Shown here in pieces: positions 59,701 through 64,000 of a DNA stretch of 64,000 nt (positions are counted from its first letter, which is position 1; each line of letters starts with the position of its first letter). Position numbers and translations under genes: made by a program. A model generated the notes under the pieces. The model saw nothing but the letters and a program-made list of their open reading frames with translations. It was not told where the DNA came from and did no database searches. Source of the DNA: Bordetella parapertussis (lineage in GTDB: Bacteria; Pseudomonadota; Gammaproteobacteria; Burkholderiales; Burkholderiaceae_C); the NCBI GenBank assembly GCA_945878355.1, contig CAMCTC010000007.1, forward strand, positions 1-64,000, written 5' to 3'.

Positions 59701-62700
59701 GTCGTTGACCCGGTTCACACCGATGGCCATCGTCAGCCCCGCCGACAAGGCATCGGCCTCGCTGACAAAGATGCCGCCGGCAGCAGCACTGAGCGCAGCG
59801 CTGAGCGTCACCACCGCAGTCTCGATGTGGTTGCTGCCTTCGCCGATGGTGGTGACAGCGCTGAGTTTGAGCTGGTTGGCGAACACGTCGACCGTGCTGT
59901 CGCCGACTGCGGTCGGGTTATCCAGAATCGCCGCGCCGGCGACCAGGCTGACCGAGCCCCAATTCCACGGGATGTCTTGGACCGCACCAGTGCCGTCGCG
60001 CAACCTGGCGTCGATCTGGCCCAGCGTCAGGTTTGTGCTCGCTTCGTAGCGGATATTGCCGCCCGAGGTCTGCGACACCGCGCCGTCGGCCATCGTGACC
60101 GAACCCGTCACCGCTTTCACGTCGATCGTGCTGACCGCACCGGCCACCGTGAGGTCGCCGGCTGCCGACTGGTTGATGCTTCCCTGGGCCAGCAAAGTCA
60201 CCGATCCACCCGCCGCGTTGATGCCGGCGTTGACGGCGATGCTGCCCGCCGCAGTGCTCGACACCCGGCTGGCGTTGAGCAGCACGTTGCCGCTGCCGCT
60301 CGCGGTGACCGCTTCGCTGACCAGCAGCGCGCCGTCGTGCGTGACGCCGTTGGTCAGCACAATGTTGCCCGTCACCAGCAAGCCAGACTGCAGCGCGTCG
60401 GTGATCACCGAGGCGCTCACCACGCCGCCCGCCGTGACGGTCACAGTGCCGTCGGCCCTGACGCGGTTGACCGTCACCGGCAAACCGGCAATCTCCAGGC
60501 CGTTGATTTCACTGAGGAACAAGTCACCGGTCACCGGCGCGCTGAGCTTGCCGATGCTGGTCTCGATCACGTTGGCCGCGCTGCCCACGCCCGATGCCGC
60601 CTGCAAGCGCAAGCTGTTGGCCTTGACATTGACCGAGACCACCGACCCTGGCCCGTCGTTGTTGTCGCTGATCGCACCGCCCGAGACCACGCTGACCGAC
60701 CCGCCCAGCGGGCTGGCGCCGGCGTTCAGATAGCCCAGCGCGATATTGCCGACGGCGGCCACACGCAGCGCCGAGTTGCTGGTGGCGATGCTGCCACCGC
60801 CGCCCATGGTCACCGTGGTGCCCGCTTGAGCGTCCACCGTCTGGCCAGCGGCCAGGGTCTCGATCTTGGTCGTGGTCGCCGTGCCGATGGCCAGAGCGCC
60901 TTGGGCTGACAAGCTGATGCTGCCAGTGCTCGACGACACATTCGATGCCAAGGACATATTGCCCACGGCAGTCGACAGCAGGATATGGCCACCCGCGGTG
61001 TTGCCGGCGCCAATCGCCAACAAGCCTGCCCCCTTGGTGACCGTGACCGTGCTGCCCGAAACCGTCGCATCGAAGCTGTCGCTGGCGTCGATCGCTGTCT
61101 TGAGCGCAGCGGCGATGCTGGCCATCGTGGCGCCTGTCCCGGCCTTGACGCTGAACGCAGTACCCCCCAGATCGATCGTGTAAGTGCTGCCAAACATCGC
61201 CGTCAGCGTGCCGAGGTTGACCGTCCGGGCATCGTCGACCAGCGGTGTCGCGGCCACCGCGTTGATCGCCGAAGCGGCCAGCGCAGCGCCGGTGGCGTTG
61301 CTCTTCACCACGCCGGCCACCGTCAGGTCACCCGTGAGCAAGCTGAGCACCAGCGAGCCTGCGGTGGCCGTGTTGCCCGACAGCGTGACGTTGTTCAGCG
61401 TCAGGCTGTCGGCCTCGGTGATGAACATGCCGCCGCTGCTGCTGTTGTCACCCGACAGGCTGGCCAGCTCGGTGCGCAGCTTGCCGCCGGTCGTCGCGCC
61501 CACCGCGTCGGCAGCGCCTATGCCAGTGGCAGCGTGCAGGTTGGCTGACAAGCCACGCAGGTTCGCGCCGTCGCCGGTCAGGCCGTCGATGATCCCGCCA
61601 GCGCTGCTGGTGACCGTGATCGTGGTCTGCACATCGACCAGGCCCAGCGTGATGTCGCCTGCTGCGCTCAGCGTGGCCTGGCCGCCCGAGCCCAGCGAGC
61701 TGATGCTCACGCCAACGGCTGCCATCGTGATCGCGTCGGCCGAGACCAGCGTGACCGCGCCGCGCGCAGCGCTGATCGAGCGGTCGACCAGGATGTCCTC
61801 GCCGCTGCCTTGCGCCTCGAGCCTGATCGTGCCGCCGCCGAGCACGTTGACGCCCTGGAATCCGGCGGCCACCGTGATCGACCCGCTCTTGGCCAACAGG
61901 CTGATGCTTTCAGTGGCGTTGACATTGGCCAGCGACTGGTCCAGCCTGCGCACCTGCACGTCACCGGTGATCACGCTGCTGGAGAACAGGCCCGTGCTGC
62001 GCGCCGCGTTGACCACCAGCGTGATGTCGCCGCTGGTGGTGTTGCGCACATCGATCGCGCCAACTTCCAAGGAACCCAAGGCGATGCCGGTGGCCGCCTG
62101 CACGGTCAGCAGCGGCGTGCGGATCGCCTCGCCCAGCAGCGGGTCCATCGTGTCGTCGGCCTGGCTGACGCGGCCAGCGGCCGAGTACAGCGTCACGGCC
62201 TGGGCCTCGACCTCGTTGCGGACCTCGATGTTGTTGACCGCGTCCAGCGTCAGGGTTTCGCCCGTGGACAAGCGCAGCGTCGTGTTGACGTTGCCAGCGT
62301 CGACCACCGTGATCGATCCGCCGTAGATCGAGGCGTCGTCACGGAACAACTCGTCGAGCGCTGCCTTGGCGCTGTCGGCAACCAGCGGTGTGCCGTTGCG
62401 TCCGCCTACCAGCACCGCGCCAGCACCCGCCAGCGCGTGACCGTCGCCGCCCACGCGGCCGATGGCGATGCGGCTGAAGCCGTCGGCCAATGTCCCCAGC
62501 TCAGCCGTTTCAAGGTTCAGAACACCCTCGGTGGCAGCCCCGGTGGGCGAACCCACGGCGATGTCCAGCGTCGGCGTGGTCGGCAACAGCGTCACCAGGC
62601 CCAGGCCGCTGAGCATCGAAGCCCCCATTCGCAGGTCGATTTCATCGGCCTGCAACCAGATGTCGCCGGTGGTCGCCGCGACCGGCGTCAGCGTCAAGGC

Positions 62701-64000
62701 ACTGCCTGTGACGAAGTAGATCTGGCTCGCGCCACGGACGATGAGGTTGCCGCCGTTGCTGATCGTCACGCCTTTGTTGAAGATCACGCGACCGGTGGCG
62801 TTGATGACCAGATTGCCATCGACGGTGACCGCTTCGTCGAACACCACGTCGTGCGCCGTCGCTGCAGTGCCGGCCGCCTCGGCGCCGATCACCAGGTCAC
62901 CACCACCGCCCGACAGTGCAATCGAGCCGTGGAACTCGATGTTGCCGCTGGCGTTGATGCGCAGATCGCCTGCGATCGCGATCGACTTGACGAAATCGAC
63001 GTCCACTGCGGCAGTGATCGTGATGCCGTTGATCAAGTCGGTGACGCCGATGTCCGGGGTTTCCGCCTGGCCCGCGGCCACCATGCCGTTGAACCGGATG
63101 TTGCCGCCCGCGCTGAGCGTCAGCACATCGAGCCCTGCCGTCGGCACGGGCGTGCTCGGATCACCGCCGACGAAGTTCATCTCGCCGGCCGGCAGGTCGG
63201 CATCGGGCGTGCCCATCGTGATGTCACCAACCGCCGTGATGCTGCGCTGGCCGCTGACGCGGGCCGAGTCGTTGAGCATGTAGTTGCCGACGCTCGCGAC
63301 CTGGTTGGCCATGATCGTGGTGGTGTGGCCCGAGCCATAGATCGCGATGTCGGGTGCCAACACATCGGTGCCGACATAGATCTCGCCACCCGCGCCATTG
63401 GCGTACAGCACCAGATTGTCCCTGACCTCGATGCCGGTGTTGCCGACCGTGACCAGGTAAATCGGGTTAGCGCCACCCTCCGACCCGACGACGATCTGGC
63501 GGAACCCGTCCTGGATCTGAGCGATATCGGGCTTCTCGATCCACAGCGCCTCTTTCTGGCTGTAGGCGTTGGTATTGTTCTTCTGCACCAGCACCATGTC
63601 ACCGACCACGATCACCCGTGTCGGGTCGATCGGCGCGATGCTCAGCGTCGCACCGGCGCTGCGCAGCGTGCCCAGCAGCGAGAAGTCGTCGGCAGCGATC
63701 ACGATGTCCTGTCCGCTGGCGTCCACCGAACCCGACACAGTCTGTGTGCCGGTCAGGTTGAGCGCATTGGTCTGGCCGCCTCGCGACCCGCTGCCCGCGG
63801 GCGCGCCGACCGTCACCGCATCGGTCGAGATGATCGAAACGTTCTCGCGCTCGCTGCTGCCGACCAACAACTTGCTGGCGTCGACGAAGATAGACAGCGG
63901 GCTGAACATGAATCCCGCCACCGCATGGCCGACCTCGTGCATCGCAGTCAGCGTCAAGGTGCCGGCGCTGGTCTGCACAAAAGCGCCTCCCGCAGTTCGC
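50758..64000 (-). CDS. Giant repetitive surface protein (giant 2), N-terminus beyond the window
   Basis: This is an open frame of more than 4,400 codons, still open at the right edge (frame continues through base 64000), so the start and any LEPR motif lie outside. From N to C it has: an early segment with a zinc-protease-like HEVGH at 63925-63939; a block homologous to the N-part of giant 1 (GGANPIYLVTVGNTG, YGSGHTTTIMANQ, MLNDSARVSGQRSITAVGD); a ~1.3 kb higher-order repeat block (about 57-60.5 kb); an alternating 669/675-base repeat block (about 53.1-56.4 kb); the ~1.37 kb segment shared with giant 1; and the C-terminal tail YLLGAKALQPCSSGLQPVGA followed by FDYWEESLVI. Ser/Thr/Ala/Gly-rich with almost no Cys. 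Probably a surface adhesin or matrix protein. It heads the minus-strand cluster of glycosylation genes. Confidence 0.87.
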   Translation of the reverse strand, partial: RTAGGAFVQTSAGTLTLTAMHEVGHAVAGFMFSPLSIFVDASKLLVGSSERENVSIISTDAVTVGAPAGSGSRGGQTNALNLTGTQTVSGSVDASGQDIVIAADDFSLLGTLRSAGATLSIAPIDPTRVIVVGDMVLVQKNNTNAYSQKEALWIEKPDIAQIQDGFRQIVVGSEGGANPIYLVTVGNTGIEVRDNLVLYANGAGGEIYVGTDVLAPDIAIYGSGHTTTIMANQVASVGNYMLNDSARVSGQRSITAVGDITMGTPDADLPAGEMNFVGGDPSTPVPTAGLDVLTLSAGGNIRFNGMVAAGQAETPDIGVTDLINGITITAAVDVDFVKSIAIAGDLRINASGNIEFHGSIALSGGGGDLVIGAEAAGTAATAHDVVFDEAVTVDGNLVINATGRVIFNKGVTISNGGNLIVRGASQIYFVTGSALTLTPVAATTGDIWLQADEIDLRMGASMLSGLGLVTLLPTTPTLDIAVGSPTGAATEGVLNLETAELGTLADGFSRIAIGRVGGDGHALAGAGAVLVGGRNGTPLVADSAKAALDELFRDDASIYGGSITVVDAGNVNTTLRLSTGETLTLDAVNNIEVRNEVEAQAVTLYSAAGRVSQADDTMDPLLGEAIRTPLLTVQAATGIALGSLEVGAIDVRNTTSGDITLVVNAARSTGLFSSSVITGDVQVRRLDQSLANVNATESISLLAKSGSITVAAGFQGVNVLGGGTIRLEAQGSGEDILVDRSISAARGAVTLVSADAITMAAVGVSISSLGSGGQATLSAAGDITLGLVDVQTTITVTSSAGGIIDGLTGDGANLRGLSANLHAATGIGAADAVGATTGGKLRTELASLSGDNSSSGGMFITEADSLTLNNVTLSGNTATAGSLVLSLLTGDLTVAGVVKSNATGAALAASAINAVAATPLVDDARTVNLGTLTAMFGSTYTIDLGGTAFSVKAGTGATMASIAAALKTAIDASDSFDATVSGSTVTVTKGAGLLAIGAGNTAGGHILLSTAVGNMSLASNVSSSTGSISLSAQGALAIGTATTTKIETLAAGQTVDAQAGTTVTMGGGGSIATSNSALRVAAVGNIALGYLNAGASPLGGSVSVVSGGAISDNNDGPGSVVSVNVKANSLRLQAASGVGSAANVIETSIGKLSAPVTGDLFLSEINGLEIAGLPVTVNRVRADGTVTVTAGGVVSASVITDALQSGLLVTGNIVLTNGVTHDGALLVSEAVTASGSGNVLLNASRVSSTAAGSIAVNAGINAAGGSVTLLAQGSINQSAAGDLTVAGAVSTIDVKAVTGSVTMADGAVSQTSGGNIRYEASTNLTLGQIDARLRDGTGAVQDIPWNWGSVSLVAGAAILDNPTAVGDSTVDVFANQLKLSAVTTIGEGSNHIETAVVTLSAALSAAAGGIFVSEADALSAGLTMAIGVNRVNDQGGLATTGPSDVAQVGVVSQAGNGSVVLVAGGTLTVDLAVKASGSGNLLLQSTFGSIQLNQALSTAATPASGNVTLVAASDLRLAAAGDITTGGTVDLQAGAAVTMTLGTDEAVINAGRDIRVQALGGDLALGQLVSGATGNVVLTASGNIIDGDAGSDVSAGKLYLQAGGAVGSSSDKVEVSVDTLALSAGAGGGFITSAHGLAVDAVVATLQRVGVDGVATPVTAGGEDLRSTAGGPLVLTVLTGDLTVNGGTASPNAGMVAGGSGSVLLDVQAGSLALNSSLDAGTGSVSLLAKANITQSATGDVATAGTGTLDVQALTGSITMADGAVAQTVGGNIRYDAHTTLTLGQIDARSSSGNWGSVSLVAGAAIVDNTVAVDDSIVDVYANQLRLAAGTAIGSGANHLETDVGVVSASASGGGVFISDTNQLTVGRSDAIGVNRVDANGMALSGPSEGPQSGVVAQGAAVVLMASGSLTVDQSVSAGANLLLQSTAGSVLVNQALSTGASAGHVTVIAGASLVMASAGDITTAGTVDLQAGTAVTMSIGADETLITAGRDIRIQALGGDLSLGRLIGNPTGAVVLVASGGIVDADASIDVLAGKLFMQAGGAIGSASDKLDLAVNTLALSAGGAFVSSAGALTVDAVSATLQRVGVDGTATTLTAGGEDLRTNAGGALVLTVLAGDLTVNGGTASAATAIAAVGGGSLRVEVEAGSLALNASLDADTGSVTLLASSSITQSATGSIVTAGAGTIDLQAQTGSITMADGAITRSAGGNIHYDARTTLTLGQIDARSSAGLWGSVSLLAGAAIVDNPAAVADSAVDVYARELRLDAGSSIGTGVNHIETDVDLISASAALGGVFVSEANTVTVGSSAALAVNRVDASGVAQAGPVSAAQVGVASLGGDGSVVLRASAALTVDRAVSAQGGGNLLLQSTAGSLGLNAVVRSSTGHLTLLASGQLALGAAAELRTLGSVDIEAGASASIMMSKTSLIDAVGNVRLLAGQDVVLGVVKTPGRVEVSATAGAILGRGEEDSEVVAAGLSLVAGNSVGALGSGATALKTTVSVVSARAGSGGINLLEADALTVGDVQVTVQRVGADASTSELIGANRSDLLTTGNGSVVLRTTRGAITLDDGTAGVAGTAIGADGAGKVLVQTLGVGNDIVANADIVSGNGALSLLSGGAIRLNSAADLRTGAMGTIDVDAAAGSLTLAGNSLVTSGSGNILLHAAWDLTLGRVSSGGSVEVNATAGSIFESGDTLVDLVAGSLKLVAGSGIGSLGLGAKAIDVTAAVLSASAGALGINLLGSGALTVGTVQVTAQRVGADALGVDLIGAAQSDLVATDSGSIVLRTSNGSITLNDGNSDGSAVSVNGTGRVLIESIQAATDVLVNADIVIDSGAVSVLAGRGVVLGAASDVRAGKGATIQIVAGSASIVQADNSLITADGGNIALLAAQSVTLGGVSTAGKVEITATAGSVFDGGDSLVDVVAGSLKLVAGSGVGSLGGGSNSIETTVGTISARAGSGGINLLDSDALTLGDVQVTVQQVSADAATSERAGVTQSDLITTANGGIVLRTTNGNLSLADGAAGEAHVAIRADGTGRVLVQAINAATDVLVNADIVSGGGALSVLAGRSVIFGDQADLRAAATGTVQIVAGVGSITQADRSLIASGSGNISLMAAENVTLGGVSTSGNVEVSATAGSVLDGGDSHVDVQAGGLKLIAGLGIGTLGLGANAIETAVGVLSANAGALGINLLESDALTVGAVQVTVQKVGADAGVSAQIGLSQFDLVTANSGNIVLRTSKGSITLNDGNTDGKAVNANGSGKVLIEAIDAAADILVNADIVVDKAAVSVMAGRSVVFAALADLRAGSGATVDVVAGSGSIVQADNSLITAGGGNIALLAAQDVTLGGVSTAGKVEITATAGSILDGGDSLVDVVAGSLKLVAGSGVGSTGVGANAIETTLATLSAHAGSGGINLLESDALTLGDVQVTVQRVSADASTSERAGTTQSDLITTGNGSIVLRTTNGKLTLADGTAGEAHVAIRADGTGRVLVQTINAATDILVNADIVSGGGALSVLAGRSVIFADQADLRAAATGTVQIVAGMGSITQADRSLIASGSGNISLIAAQSVTLGGVSTSGNVELSATAGSVLDGGDSQVDVVAGGLKLSAALGIGTLGLGANAIETTVGVLSARAGSGGINLLESDALTLGVVQVTVERVDVGGAGISRVGVAQSDLITSGNGNIVLRTVNGSITLTDGGNGDGLAVRADGSGEVSIDVGGASSSVVSTGGGAGIASGSGQITVHALGDIKVDKVYTQGQTGLSSETGGTDIMQPLDAQGKDLNLIGNTININAPVSSVGATLSFRPFDPTRDIAIGDESLPTVYPDSMFLGQSDLVKLMPGFKTIVFGSGLAPDQGIFIVADEQPVRFADPVLLDARGAGSAIVLQGELSAASLTILGSGSTTHATNARLLVDAGVNVDDALKIDGTLRIVANQKGAAGGDIVLRRAVNAQTGTALAVDALVIDGNGGNVEFDGAIGAIAALSSLHIEDALNVSFQQSVHVAGELYVQASGKVSFDDLVLLDGGTLHIVGASQVVLHGVTLGQDGDLVISANALQLLGVVQGSGAANASLTTATQGGAISVGASNAAGALNLSPELLDKLQGFAQVMIGTVAADGHAAVNAGPVTLNSAALSHVVAGSLAVFGGNIELSGSVSTLHQSAFVGLDAAGSITMNAGSGLRAPGVDLTLQARGNVAVTTLDLRASDRSGTVTLSSQSGVISDADLDSSVNIYAGAVVMRGDGPLHQAGSQAAVIEVDAQRVNVDAGHGVVMRDGGADGSSVFNMVDGSTVRQELVVKGPALRETSTPTAIQQMTSNASEFATWLSALQRGAGLLGAAKFSQSVLSAAVPVHGNTADYLDHLGYDAAMTVSGISLSASDMLLPQSYGLADRLAKAYLLGAKALQPCSSGLQPVGADSFDYWEESLVI
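51601..52967 (-). repeat. Segment shared with giant 1 (copy 2)
   Basis: This is the partner of 39134-40500 (offset 12,467). Direct orientation, about 1.37 kb, near-identical by eye; both flanks diverge quickly, which points to recent duplication or gene conversion. Confidence 0.88.
53062..56433 (-). repeat. Alternating higher-order tandem repeat in giant 2
   Basis: A landmark (CACCGTGAC and variants) recurs at 53062, 53737, 54406, 55081, 55750 and 56425. The spacings are 675, 669, 675, 669 and 675 bases. The units alternate between an A type (SADASTSERAGTTQSD, ADGTAGEAHVAIRADG) and a B type (GADAGVSAQIGLSQFD, NDGNTDGKAVNANG), so the true repeat is a 1,344-base AB dimer (448 residues). Confidence 0.88.
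57329..60020 (-). repeat. Second higher-order repeat block in giant 2
   Basis: TCGATCTGRC landmarks (encoding LGQIDAR) lie at 57329, 58640 and 60011, spaced 1,311 and 1,371 bases. Each long unit comprises an ADGAV/LGQIDAR/WGSVSL/DVYANQL module and a TLQRVGVDG/GGEDLR/LTVNGGTA module, about 437-457 residues. The block continues less regularly on both sides. Confidence 0.8.

Noticed and set aside
53819..60909. Very long plus-strand frames opposite giant 2 (807, 1,194 and 616 codons)
   Set aside because: Two of them overlap each other in different frames, all repeat with the sense period, and none shows a known domain or a ribosome-binding site. They are shadows of the repetitive minus-strand gene.
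38297..64000. Two-partner-secretion (FhaB-like) or RTX type I adhesin
   Set aside because: Giant 1 lacks an N-terminal TPS domain and signal peptide, no FhaC-like gene is adjacent, and no GGxGxDxLx calcium-binding repeats were seen in either protein. The LEPR-xLL description fits better.

Overview
The window is high-GC DNA from a beta-proteobacterium. I infer Burkholderiales, near the Rubrivivax/Leptothrix/Ideonella group, from the housekeeping genes (tandem glycine riboswitch with gcvTHP, hemH-hslR-grpE-dnaK-dnaJ, an H-NS-like protein with a GDTWTGRG motif, a DUF349 protein) and from the giant LEPR-type surface proteins. No rRNA, tRNA, CRISPR array, complete insertion sequence or prophage is visible.

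Layout. 0.1-0.7 kb: decayed ABC substrate-binding protein gene. 0.7-6.7 kb (minus): a MetY-type sulfhydrylase, a CoA-binding protein and two tandem gamma-glutamyltranspeptidases. 6.7-11.5 kb (plus): promoter, tandem glycine riboswitch and gcvT-gcvH-gcvP. 11.5-13.76 kb: an accessory island in which two toxin-antitoxin modules (VapBC-like, HicAB-like) alternate with duplicated, broken copies of the 3' end of the neighbouring RND pump gene. 13.76-20 kb (minus): RND permease and adaptor, aroC, a CBS-domain protein. 20-24.5 kb (plus): a second MetY-family enzyme, an alpha/beta hydrolase, argA, yggX, an H-NS-like gene. 24.5-37 kb (plus): dnaG, a cyclase-FHA protein, hemH, hslR, grpE, dnaK, dnaJ, an AhpD/CMD-like protein, a small membrane protein and a DUF349 protein. 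Good heat-shock (sigma-32) promoters precede grpE and dnaK.

37-64 kb (all minus): the most unusual part. Reading 5' to 3' it holds a giant repeat protein of more than 4,400 residues (running off the right edge), a TPR/OGT-like (GT41, SPINDLY-type) glycosyltransferase, a NeuD/PglD-like acetyltransferase, a second giant protein of 3,272 residues with an N-terminal LEPR-xLL-type motif, and a DegT-type sugar aminotransferase. Both giants end in the same WEESL-containing tail and share about 1.37 kb of nearly identical, indel-free sequence. I infer a dedicated glycosylated-adhesin locus: the aminotransferase and acetyltransferase would make an acetamido sugar, and the OGT-like enzyme would modify the Ser/Thr-rich giant proteins. 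By analogy this resembles HMW1/HMW1C, but with a different protein architecture. This is a hypothesis from gene context and has not been demonstrated.
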